Assembly (NCBI RefSeq): GCF_050948175.1
Contig: NW_027490098.1
Location: forward strand, 1,302,001-1,366,000
DNA from: Xylocopa sonorina
Lineage: Eukaryota; Arthropoda; Insecta; Hymenoptera; Apidae
Direction: 5' to 3'
DNA length: 64,000 bases
Positions 27,770 to 38,672 of this stretch are shown piece after piece. The translations under genes and the position numbers were made by a program. Positions within the stretch are counted from its first letter, which is position 1. Every line of letters starts with the position of its first letter. The notes under the pieces were generated by a model. It was given only the letters and a program-made list of their open reading frames with translations. It ran no database searches and was not told the DNA's origin.

Positions 27770-28715
27770 AGAGTTCTAATGCTTCTTAATACGCGATGTC
27801 GCATCTCATATCTATGTTTCATGGTAAGATATAATATTCATTGCGAAGTGTTATGCATTCCTCGTATACGATTCAAATGAATGTAAATGCGATACTTCCT
27901 TGCAAGGAAATAGCGTCTGCAGATGTCTACGTGTCGTAGCAATAGATTTCTAATGCTTCTTAAAACGCGATATTGCATCTCATTCCTATGTTTTATGGTA
28001 AGATATAATATGATTTGCGAAGTGTCATGTATTCCTCGTCTACACTTCAAATGAATGTAAATGCGATACCTCCTTGCTAGGAAATAGCGTCTGCAGATGT
28101 CTACGTATTGAAGCAATAGATTTCAAATGCTTCTTAAAACGAGATATTGCATCTCATATCTATGTTTCATGATATGATATAATATTCATTGCGAAGTGTT
28201 ATGCATTCCTCGTCTACGATTCAAATGAAAGTAAATGCGACACTTCCTTGCAAGGAAATTGCGATTGCAGATGTCTGCGTATCGTAGCAATAGAGTTCTT
28301 ATGATTCTTAAAACGCGTTATCGCATCTCATTTCTATGTTTCATGGTAAGATATAATATGATTTGCGAAGTGTTGTGTATTCCTCGTCTACACTTCATAT
28401 GAATGTAAATGCGACACTTCCTTGCAAAGAAATAGCGTTTGCAGATGTCTACCTATCTTAGCAATAGATTTCTAATGCTTCTTAAAACGCGATATCGCAT
28501 CACATTTCTATGTTTCATGGAAAGATATAATATGATTTGCGAAGTGTCATGTATTCCTCGTCTACACTTCAAATGAATGTAAATGCAATACTTCCTTGCT
28601 AGGAAATAGCGTCTGCAGATGTCTAGGTAGCGTAGCAATAGAGTTCAAATGCTTCTTAAAACGAGATATTGCATCTCATATCTATGTTTCATGATAAGAT
28701 ATAATATTCATTGCG
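27770..28715. repeat. 41-unit-spaced copy, first member
   Basis: This block matches 34904-35849 at +7134 bp (41 x 174). Shared features are TTAATACGCGATGTCGC, the B junction at 27842/34976, CATTCCTATGTTTTATGG, ATTGCGATTGCAG with TCTGCGTATCG, and GTGTTGTGTATTCC. A shorter third version of its right half lies at 30330-30800. Confidence 0.7.
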
Positions 28716-29242
28716 AAGTGTTATGCTTTCCTCTTATACGATTCAAATGAATGCAAATGCGACACTTCCTTGCAAGGAAATAGCGATTGCAGATGTCTAC
28801 GTATCGAAGCAATAGAGTTCAAATGCTTGTTAAAACGAGATATTGCATCTCATATTTATGTTTTATGATAAGATATAATATTCATTTGGAAGTGTTATGC
28901 ATTCCTCGTCTACGATTCAAATGAATGTAAATGCGACACTTCCTTGCCACGAAATAGCGTTTGCAAATGTCTACCTATCGTAGCAATAGTGTTCTAGTGC
29001 TTCTTAAAACGCGATATCGCATCTCATTTTTATGCTTCATGGTAAGATATAATATGATTTGCGAAGTGTTATGTATTCCTCGTCTACACTTCAAATGAAT
29101 GTAAATGCGACACTTCCTTGCAAGCAAATAGCGTTTGCAGATGTCTACGTATCGAAGCAATAGATTTCTAATGCTTCTTAAAACGCGATATCGCATCTCA
29201 TTTCTATGTTTCATGGTAAGATATAATATGATTTGCGAAGTG
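28640..29242. repeat. 10-unit-spaced copy, second member
   Basis: Partner of 26900-27502. Differences are few, for example TTCTAGTGC versus TTCTAATGC and GAATGCAAATG versus GAAAGCAAATG. Confidence 0.75.
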
Positions 29243-29388
29243 TTATGTATTCCTCGTCTACACTTCAAATGAATGTAAATGCGACACTTCCTTGCAAGCA
29301 AATAGCGTTTGCAGATGTCTACGTATCGAAGCAATAGATTTCTAATGCTTCTTAAAACGCGATATCGCATCTCATTTCTATGTTTCAT
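29041..29388. repeat. Identical adjacent monomers (2 x 174 bp)
   Basis: 29041-29214 and 29215-29388 appear identical apart from the very first bases. Both carry the CTTGCAAGCAAATAGCG variant, CGAAGCAATAGATTTC and the same A-type end. This is the closest adjacent-monomer pair I saw in zone 3 and suggests a recent single-unit duplication. Confidence 0.75.
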
Positions 29389-29582
29389 GGTAAGATATAA
29401 TATGATTTGCGAAGTGTTATGTATTCCTCGTCTACACTTCAAATGAATGTGAATGCCACACTTCCTCGCTAGGAAATTGCGTTTGCAGATGTCTACGTAT
29501 CGTAGCAATAGATTTCTAATGCTTCTTAAAACGCGATATCGCATCTCATTTCTATGTTTCATGGTAAGATATAATATGATTT

Positions 29583-29757
29583 GCGAGGTGTCATGTATTC
29601 CTCGTCTACAACTTCAAATGAATGTAAATGCGACACTTACTTGCCAGGAAATAGCGTCTGCAGATGTCTAGGTATCGTAGCGATAGGGTTCTAATGCTTC
29701 TTAAAACGCGATATCGCATCTCATTTCTATGTTTCATGGTAAGATATAATATGATTT
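29583..29757. repeat. 175-bp monomer (CTACAACTTC insertion)
   Basis: One extra A in CTACAACTTC near 29611. The same insertion with the same neighbours occurs in the unit 36369-36543, 39 units away. Confidence 0.85.
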
Positions 29758-32700
29758 GCGAAGTGTTATGTATTCCTTGTCTACACTTCAAATGAATGTA
29801 AATGCGACACTTCCTTGCAAGGAAATAGCGTTTGCAGATGTCAAAGTATCGAAGCAATAGAGTTCAAGTGCTTCTTAAAACGAGATATTGCATCTCATAT
29901 CTATGTTTCATGATAGGATATAATATTCATTGCGAAGTGTTATGCATTCCTCGTCAACGATTCAAATGAACGTAAATGCGACACTTCCTTGCAAGGAGAT
30001 AGCGTTTGCAGATGTCCACGTATCGTAGCAATAGTGTTCTTATGATTCTTAAAACGCGATATCGCATCTCATTTCTATGTTTCATGGTAAGATATAATAT
30101 GATTTGCGAAGTGTTATGTATTCCTCGTCTACACTTCAAATGAATGTAAATGCGACACTTCCTTGCAAGGAAGTAGCGTTTGCAGATGTCTACGTATCGA
30201 AGCAATAGAGTTCAAATGCTTCTTAAAACGCGATATCGCATCTCATTTCTATGTTTCATGGTAAGATATAATATGATTTGCGAAGTGTTATGTATTCCTT
30301 GTCTACACTTCAAGTGAATGTAAATGCGACACTTCCTTGCAAGGAAATTGCGATTGCAGATGTCTGCGTATCGTAGCAATAGAGTTCTTATGATTCTTAA
30401 AACGCGATATCGCATCTCATTTCTATGTTTCATGGTAAGATATAATATGATTTGCGAAGTGTTGTGTATTCCTCGTCTACACTTCATATGAATGTAAATG
30501 CGACACTTCCTTGCAAAGAAATAGCGTTTGCAGATGTCTACGTATCATAGCAATAGATTTCTAATGCTTCTTAAAACGCGATATCGCATTACATTTCTAT
30601 GTTTCATGGAAAGATATAATATGATTTGCGAAGTGTCATGTATTCCTCGTCTACACTTCAAATGAATGTAAATGCAATACTTCCTTGCTAGGAAATAGCG
30701 TCTGCAGATGTCTAGGTATCGTAGCAATAGAGTTCAAATGCTTCTTAAAACGAGATATTGCATCTCATATCTATGTTTCATGATAAGATATAATATTCAT
30801 AGCGAAGTGTTATGCATTCCTCGTATACGATTCAAATGAATGTAATTGCGACACTTCCTTGCAAGGAAATAGCGTTTGCAGTTGTCTACGTATCGTAGCA
30901 ATAGAGTTCTTATGATTCCTAAAACGCGATATCGCATCTCATTTCTATGTTTCATGGTAAGATATAATATGATCTGCGAAGTGTTATGTATTCCTCGTCT
31001 ACACTTCAAATGAATGTAAATGCGACACTTCCTTGCAAGCAAATAGCGTTTGCAGATGTCTACGTATCGAAGCAATAGAGTTCTTATGATTCTTAAAACG
31101 CGATATCGCATCTCAATTCTATGTTTCATGGTAAGATATAATATTCATTGCGAAGTGTTATGCATTCCTCGTCTACGATTCAAATGAATGTAAATGCGAC
31201 ACTTCCTTGCAAGGAAATAGCGTTTGCAGATGTCTACGTATCGTAGCAATAGAGTTTTTATGATTCTTAAAACTCGATATCGCATTTCATTTCTATATTT
31301 CATGGTAAGATATTATATGATTTGCGAAGTGTTATGTATTCCTCGTCTACACTCCAAATGATTGTGAATGCGACACTTCCTTGCAAGGAAATAGCGTTTG
31401 CAGATGTCTACGTATCGTAGCAATGGAGTTCTTATGATTCTTAAAACGCGATATCGCATCTCAATTCTATGTTTCATGGTAAGATATAATATGATTTGCG
31501 AAGTGTTATGCATTCCTCGTCTACACTTCAAATGAATGTAAATGCGAAACTTCCTTGCAAGGAAATAGCGTTTGCAGATGTCTACGTATCGTAGCAATAG
31601 ATTTCTAATGCTTCTTAAAACGCGATATCGCATCTCATTTCTATGTTTCATGGTAAGATATAATATGATTTGCGAAGTGTTATGTATTCCTCGTCAACAC
31701 TTCAAGTGAATGCAAATGCGACACTTCCTTGCAAGGAAATAGCGTTTGCAGATGTCTACGTATCGAAGCAATAGCTTTCCAAAGCTTCCTAAAACGCGAT
31801 ATCGCATCTCATTTCTATGTTTCATGGTAAGATATAACATGATTTGCGAAGTGTTATGTATTCCTCGTCTACACTTCAAATGAATGTGAGTGCGATACTT
31901 CCTCGCTAGGAAATAGCGTTTGCAGATGTCTACGTATCGAAGCAATAGAGTTCAAATGCTTGTTAAAACGAGATATTGCATCTCATATCTATGTTTTATG
32001 ATAAGATATAATATTCATTTGGAAGTGTTATGCATTCCTCGTCTACGATTCAAATGAATGTAAATGCGACACTTCCTTGCAAGGAAATAGCGTTTGCAGA
32101 TGTCTACGTATCGTAGCAATAGAGTTTTTATGATTCTTAGAACGCGATATCGCATCCCATTTCTATGTTTCATGGTAAGATATAATATGATTTGCGAAGT
32201 GTTATGTATTCCTCGTCTACACTTCAAATGAATGTGAATGCCACACTTCCTCGCTGGGAAATAGCGTTTGCAGATGTCCACGTATCGTAGCAATAGAGTT
32301 CTTATGATTCTTAAAACGCGATATCGCATCTCATTTCTATGTTTCATGGTAAGATATAATATGATTTGCGAAGTGTTATGTATTCCTCGTCTACACTTCA
32401 AATGAATGTAAATGCGACACTTCCTTGCAAGGAAATAGCGTTTGCAGATGTCTACGTATCGTAGCAATAGAGTTTTTACGATTCTTAAAACTCGATATCG
32501 CATCTCATTTCTATATTTCATGGTAAGATATAATATGATTTGCGAAGTGTTATGTATTCCTCGTCTACACTCCAAATGATTGTGAATGCCACACTTCCTC
32601 GCTAGGAAATAGCGTTTGCAGATGTCTACGTATCGTAGCAATAGAGTTCTTATGATTCTTAAAACGCGATATCGCATCTCATTTCCATGTTTCATGGTAA

Positions 32701-33933
32701 GATATAATATGATTTGCGAAGTGTCATGTATTCCTCGTCTACGATTCAAATGAACGTAAATGCGACACTTCCTTGCAAGGAAATAGCGTTTGCAGATGTC
32801 TACGTATCGAAGCAATAGAGATCAAATGCTTCGTAAAACGAGATATTGCATCTCATTTCTATGTTTCAAGGTAAGATATAATATGATTTGCGAAGTGTCA
32901 TGTATTCCTCGTCTACACTTCAAATGAATGTAAATGCGACACTTCCTTGCTAGGAAATAGTGTCTGCAGATGTCTAGGTATCGTAGCTATAGAGTTCTAA
33001 TGCTTCTTAAAACGCGATATCGCATCTCATTTCTATGTTTCATGGTAAGATATAATATGATTTGCGAAGTGTTATGTATTCCTCGTCTACACTTCATATG
33101 AATGTAAATGCGACACTTCCTTGCAAGGAAATAGCGTTTGCAGATGTCTACCTATCGTAGCAATAGAGTTCTAATGCTTCTTAATACGCGATGTCGCATC
33201 TCATTTCTATGTTTCATGGTAAGATATAATATTCATTGCGAAGTGTTATGCATTCCTCGTATACGATTCAAATGAATGTAAATGCGACACTTCCTTGCAA
33301 GGAAATTGCGTCTGCAGATGTCTACGTATCGAAGCAATAGAGCTCAAATGCTTGTTAAAACGAGATATAGCATCTCATATCTATGTTCTATGATAAGATA
33401 TAATATTCATTTGGAAGTGTTATGCATTCCTCGTCTACGATTCAAATGAATGTTAATGCGACACTTCCTTGCAAGGAAATAGCGTTTGCAGATGTCTACG
33501 TATCGTAGCAATAGAGTTTTTATGATTCTTAAAACGCGATATCGCATCCCATTTCTATGTTTCATGGTAAGATATAATATGATTTGCGAAGTGTTATGTA
33601 TTCCTCGTCTACACTTCAAATGAATGTGAATGCCACACTTCCTAGCTAGGAAATAGCGTTTGCAGATATCTACGTATCGTAGCAATAGAGTTCTTATGAT
33701 TCTTAAAACGCGATATCGCATCTCATTTCTATGTTTCATTGTAAGATATAATATGATTTGCGAAGTGTCATGTGTTCCTCGTCTACACTTCAAATGAATG
33801 TAAATGCGACACTTCCTTGCCAGGAAATAGCGTCTGCAGATGTCTAGGTATCGTAGCAATAGAGTTCAAATGCTTCTTGAAACGAGATATTGCATCTCAT
33901 ATCTATGATTCATGATAAGATATAATATTCATT

Positions 33934-34106
33934 GCGAAGTGTTATGCATTCCTCATATACGATTCAAATGAATGCAAATGCGACACTTCCTTGCAAGGAA
34001 ATAGCGTTTGCAGATGTCTACGTATCGAAGCAATAGAGTTCAAATGCTTCTTAAAACGAGATATTGCATCTCATATCTATGTTTTATGATAAGATATAAA
34101 TTCATT
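33934..34106. repeat. 173-bp monomer (1-bp deletion)
   Basis: GATATAAATTCATTTGG near 34093-34109 lacks one T relative to GATATAATATTCATTTGG-type neighbours. It is the second of the two 173-bp units. Confidence 0.85.
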
Positions 34107-34400
34107 TGGAAGTGTTATGCATTCCTCGTCTACGATTCAAATGAATGTAAATGCGACACTTCCTTGCAAGGAAATAGCGTTTGCAGATGTCTACGTATCG
34201 TAGCAATAGAGTTATTCTGATCCTTAGAACGCGATATCGCATCCCATTTCTATGTTTCATGGTAAGATATAATACGATTTGCGAAGTGTTATGTATTCCT
34301 CGTCTACACTTCAAATGAACGTGAATGCCACACTTCCTCGCTAGGAAATAGCGTTTGCAGATGTCTACGTATCGTAGCAATAGAGTTCTTATGATTCTTA

Positions 34401-34748
34401 AATCGCGATATCGCATCTCATTTCTATGTTTCATGGTAGGATATAATATGATTTGCGAAGTGTTATGTATTCCTCGTCTACACTTCAAATGAATGTAAAT
34501 GCGACACTTCCTTGCAAGCAAATAGCGTTTGCAGATGTCTACGTATCGTAGCAATAGAGTTTTTATGATTCTTAAATCGCGATATCGCATCTCATTTCTA
34601 TGTTTCATGGTAGGATATAATATGATTTGCGAAGTGTTATGTATTCCTCGTCTACACTTCAAATGAATGTAAATGCGACACTTCCTTGCAAGCAAATAGC
34701 GTTTGCAGATGTCTACGTATCGTAGCAATAGAGTTTTTATGATTCTTA
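34401..34748. repeat. Single-monomer tandem duplication (2 x 174 bp)
   Basis: 34401-34574 and 34575-34748 show no difference by eye. Both start AATCGCGATATCGC and carry CATGGTAGGATATAATATG and CTTGCAAGCAAATAGCG. A third GGTAGG lies one unit later (34783), where the unit has reverted to AAAACGCG. Confidence 0.75.
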
Positions 34749-34903
34749 AAACGCGATATCGCATCTCATTTCTATGTTTCATGGTAGGATATAATATGAT
34801 TTGCGAAGTGTTATGTATTCCTCGTCTACGATTCAAATGAATGTAAATGCGACACTTCCTTCCAAGGAAATAGCGTTTGCAGATGTCTACGTATCGTAGC
34901 AAT

Positions 34904-35849
34904 AGAGTTCTAATGCTTCTTAATACGCGATGTCGCATCTCATTTCTATGTTTCATGGTAAGATATAGTATTCATTGCGAAGTGTTATGCATTCCTCGTA
35001 TACGATTCAAATGAATGTAAATGCGACACTTCCTTGCAAGGAAATAGCGTCTGCAGATGTCTACGTATCGTAGCAATAGATTTCTAATGCTTCTTAAAAC
35101 GCGATATGGCATCTCATTCCTATGTTTTATGGTAAGATATAATATGATTTGCGAAGTGTCATGTATTCCTCGTCTACACTTCAAATGAATGTAAATGCGA
35201 CACCTCCTTGCTAGGAAATAGCGTCTGCAGATGTCTACGTATTGAAGCAATTGAGTTCAAATGCTTCTTAAAACGAGATATTGCATCTCATATCTATGTT
35301 TCATGATAAGATATAATATTCATTGCGAAGTGTTATGCATTCCTCGTCTACGATTCAAATGAAAGTAAATGCGACACTTCCTTGCAAGAAAATTGCGATT
35401 GCAGATGTCTGCGTATCGTAGCAATAGAGTTCTTATGATTCTTAAAACGCGATATCGCATCTCATTTCTATGTTTCATGGTAAGATATAATATGATTTGC
35501 GAAGTGTTGTGTATTCCTCGTCTACACTTCATATGAATGTAAATGCGACACTTCCTTGCAAAGAAATAGCGTTTGCAGATGTCTACGTATCTTAGCAATA
35601 GATTTCTAATGCTTCTTAAAACGCGATATCGCATCACATTTCTATGTTTCATGGAAAGATATAATATGATTTGCGAAGTGTCATGTATTCCTCGTCTACA
35701 CTTCAAATGAATGTAAGTGCGATACTTCCTTGCTAGGAAATAGCGTCTGCAGATGTCTAGGTATCGTAGCAATAGAGTTCAAATGCTTCTTAAAACGAGA
35801 TATTGCATCTCATATCTATGTTTCATGATAAGATATAATATTCATAGCG
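34904..35849. repeat. 41-unit-spaced copy, second member
   Basis: Partner of 27770-28715. The +1 base at 29611 and the -1 base at 34099 lie between the copies and cancel, so the shift is an exact multiple of 174. Confidence 0.7.
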
Positions 35850-36368
35850 AAGTGTTATGCATTCCTCGTATACGATTCAAATGAATGTAAATGCGACACT
35901 TCCTTGCAAGGAAATAGCGTTTGCAGATGTCTACGTATCGAAGCAATAGAGTTCAAATGCTTCTTAAAACGCGATATCGCATATCATTTCTATGTTTCAT
36001 GGTAAGATATAATATCATTTGCGAAGTGTTATGTATTCCTTGTCTACACTTCAAATGAATCTAAATGCGACACTTCCTTGCAAGGAAATAGCGTTTGCAG
36101 TTGTCTACATATCGTAGCAATAGAGTTCTTATGTTTCTTAAAACGCGATATCGCATCTCATTTCTATGTTTCATGGAAAGATATAACATGATTTGCGAAG
36201 TGTTATGTATTCCTCGTCTACACTTCAAATGAATGTAAATGCGACACTTCCTTGCAAGGAAATAGCGTCTGCAGATGTCTACGTATCGTAGCAATAGATT
36301 TCTAATGCTTCTTAAAACGCGATATCGCATCTCATTTCTATGTTTCATGGTAAGATATAATATGATTT

Positions 36369-36543
36369 GCGAAGTGTCATGTATTCCTCGTCTACAACTT
36401 CAAATGAATGTAAATGGGACACTTCCTTGCCAGGAAATAGCGTCTGCAGATGTCTAGGTATCGTAGCGATAGAGTTCTAATGCTTCATAAAACGAGATAT
36501 TGCATCTCATATCTATGTTTCATGATAGGATATAATATTCATT
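36369..36543. repeat. 175-bp monomer (CTACAACTTC insertion), second copy
   Basis: Same +1 insertion near 36395 as at 29611, followed by TTGCCAGGAAATAGCGTC and GGTATCGTAGCGATAG in both. Shift 6786 bp, which is 39 x 174. Confidence 0.85.
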
Positions 36544-36770
36544 GCGAACTGTTATGCATTCCTCGTCAACGATTCAAATGAACGTAAATGCGACACTTCC
36601 TTGCAAGGAAATAGCGTTTGCAGTTGTCTACGTATCGTAGCAATAGAGTTCTTATGATTCTTAAAACGCGATATCGCATCTCATTTCTATGTTTCATGGT
36701 AAGATATAATATGATTTGCGAAGTGTTATGTATTCCTCGTCTACACTTCAAATGAATGTAAATGCGACAC

Positions 36771-36784
36771 TTCCTTGCAAGGAA
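36771..36784. repeat. 14-bp perfect palindrome in the A monomer
   Basis: TTCCTTGCAAGGAA equals its own reverse complement. It recurs at the same phase in a large share of monomers. Recurrent derivatives break the symmetry: TTCCTTGCTAGGAA, TTCCTCGCTAGGAA, TTCCTAGCAAGGAA, and in zone 5 GCAGGGAA and CACTCGCTCGCTAGG. It could bind a dimeric protein or extrude as a cruciform; both are inference. Confidence 0.85.
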
Positions 36785-36801
36785 ATAGCGTCTGCAGATG
36801 T

Positions 36802-36814
36802 CTACGTATCGTAG
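36802..36814. repeat. Hairpin dyad CTACG-TAT-CGTAG
   Basis: CTACGTATCGTAG has a 5-bp stem and a 3-nt loop. It lies 17 bp after the 14-bp palindrome. A frequent variant, CTACGTATCGAAG, breaks one stem pair, and that variant is common in monomers that run into the type-B patch. Confidence 0.75.
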
Positions 36815-36841
36815 CAATAGATTTCTAATGCTTCTTAAAAC

Positions 36842-36851
36842 GCGATATCGC
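36842..36851. repeat. 10-bp perfect palindrome GCGATATCGC (type A)
   Basis: GCGATATCGC is its own reverse complement and marks type A. Derivatives are GCGATATGGC (for example near 7261, 10917 and 15093), GCGATGTCGC in units reading TTAATACGCG, and GCAATATCGC (zone 4). Type B has GAGATATTGC here. Confidence 0.85.
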
Positions 36852-37523
36852 ATCTCATTTCTATGTTTCATGGAATGATATAATATGATTTGCGAAGTGT
36901 CATGTATTCCTCGTCTACACTTCAAATGAATGTAAAGGCGATACTTCCTTGCTAGGAAATAGCGTCTGCAGATGTCTAGGTATCGTAGCAATAGAGTTCA
37001 AATGCTTCTTAAAACGAGATATTGCATCTCATATCTATGTTTCATGATAAGATATAATATTCATTGCGAAGAGTTATGCATTCCTCGTATACGATTCAAA
37101 TGAATGTAAATGCGACACTTCCTTGCAAGGAAATAGCGTTTGCAGTTGTCTACGCATCGTAGCAATAGAGTTCTTATGATTCTTAAGACGCGATATCGCA
37201 TCTCATTTCTATGTTTCATGGTAAGATATAATATGATTTGCGAAGTGTCATGTATTCCTCGTCTACACTTCAAGTGAATGTAAATGCGACACTTCCTTGC
37301 TAGGAAATAGCGTCTGCACATGTCTAGGTATCGTAGCAATAGTGTTCTAATGCTTCTTAAAACGCGATATCGCATCTCATTTCTATGTTTCATGGTAAGA
37401 TATAATATGATTTGCGAAGTGTTATGTATTCCTCGTCTACACTTCAAATGAATGTAAATGCGATACTTCCTTGCTAGGAAATAGCGTCTGCAGATGTCTA
37501 GGTACCGTAGCAATAGAGTTCAA

Positions 37524-38672
37524 ATGCTTCTTAAAACGAGATATTGCATCTCATATCTATGTTTCATGATAAGATATAATATTCATTGCGAAGTGTTATG
37601 CATTCCTCGTATACGATTCAAATGAATGTAAATGCGACACTTCCTTGCAAGGAAATAGCGTTTGCATTTGTCTACGTATCGTAGCAATAGAGTTCTTATG
37701 ATTCTTAAAACGCGATATCGCATCTCATTACTATGCTTCATGGTAAGATATAATATGATTTGCGAAGCGTTATGTATTCCTCGTCTACACTTCAAATGAA
37801 TGTAAATGTGACACTTCCTTGCAAGGAAATAGCGTCTGCAGATGTTTACGTATCGTAGCGATAGAGTTCTGATACTTCTTAAAACGCGATATCGCATCTC
37901 ATTTCTATGTTTCATGGTAAGATATAATATGATTTGCGAAGTGTTATGTATTCCTCGTCTACACTTCATATGAATGTAAATGCGACACTTCCTTGCAAGG
38001 AAATAGCGTTTGCAGATGTCTACCTATCGTAGCAATAGAGTTCTAATGCTTCTTAATTCGCGATGTCGCATCTCATTTCTATGTTTCATGGTAAGATATA
38101 ATATTCATTGCGAAGTGTTATGCATTCCTCGTCTACGATTCAAATGAAAGTAAATGCGACACTTCCTTGCAAGGAAATAGCGTTTGCAGATGTCTACGTA
38201 TCGAAGCAATAGAGTTCAAATGCTTCTTAAAACGAGATATTGCATCTCATATATATGTATCATGATAAGATATAATATTCATTGCGGAGTGTTATGCATT
38301 CCTCGTCTACGATTCAAATGAATGTAAATGCGACACTTCCTTGCAAGGAAATAGCGTTTGCAGATGTCTACGTATCGTAGCAATAGAGTTCTTATGATTC
38401 TTAGAACGCTATAATGCATCTCATTTCTACGTTTCATGGTAAGTAATAATATGATTTGCGAAGTGTCATGTTTTCCTCGTCTACACTTCAAATGAATGTA
38501 AATGCGACACTTCCTTGCAAGGAAATAGCGTCTGCAGATGTCTACGTATCGTAGCAATAGAGTTTTTATGATTCTTAAAACGCAATATCGCATCTCATTT
38601 CTATGTTTCATGGCAAGATATAATATGATTTGCGAAGTGTCATGTATTCCTCGTCTACACTTCAAATGAATG
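37524..38672. repeat. 38-unit-spaced copy, first member
   Basis: This block matches 44136-45284 at +6612 bp (38 x 174). Shared rare variants are GCATTTGTCTACG, CATTACTATGCTTC, GCGAAGCGTTATG, TGATACTTCTTAAAACG, TTAATTCGCGATGTCGC, ATATATGTATCATG, GCTATAATGC and CATGGCAAGATATAATATG. The match fails after CTTCAAATGAATGT near 38672/45284. Confidence 0.8.

Larger units (their letters stand above)
36713..36886. repeat. Reference type-A monomer (174 bp)
   Basis: This copy is close to the consensus of the commoner A state. In order it carries GATTTGCGAAG, a TATTCCTCGTCTACACTTC segment, the palindrome at 36771-36784, the hairpin at 36802-36814, a TAATGCTTCTTAAAACG segment, the palindrome at 36842-36851, and TTTCTATGTTTCATGG before the AT-rich end. 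It departs from consensus at a few bases, for example GCGTCTGCAG instead of GCGTTTGCAG and GGAATGATA near the end. Read on the minus strand in one frame it has no stop in 58 codons, because 174 is a multiple of three; this is a property of the repeat, not evidence of a gene. Confidence 0.9.
26900..37523. repeat. Zone 3: mixed HOR copies, zone-1 variants return
   Basis: No gene. This zone has about 61 monomers. A marker, ATTCATTTGGAAG, in which the GCG anchor is lost, occurs at 27141, 28881, 32014, 33406 and 34101, plus 21051 in zone 2; the 21051-27141 gap is 35 units. GTGTTGTGTATTCC with CTTCATATGAATG marks copies at 28365, 30454 and 35499. Between 31 and 34 kb the variants CTCCAAATGATTGTG and GTGAATGCCACAC, typical of zone 1, reappear. 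Confidence 0.7.

Noticed and set aside
38439..38454. GGTAAGTAATAATATG as a separate insertion
   Set aside because: Unit length stays 174 bp; it is a substitution cluster of GGTAAGATATAATATG, inherited by copies at 41919, 43485 and 45051.
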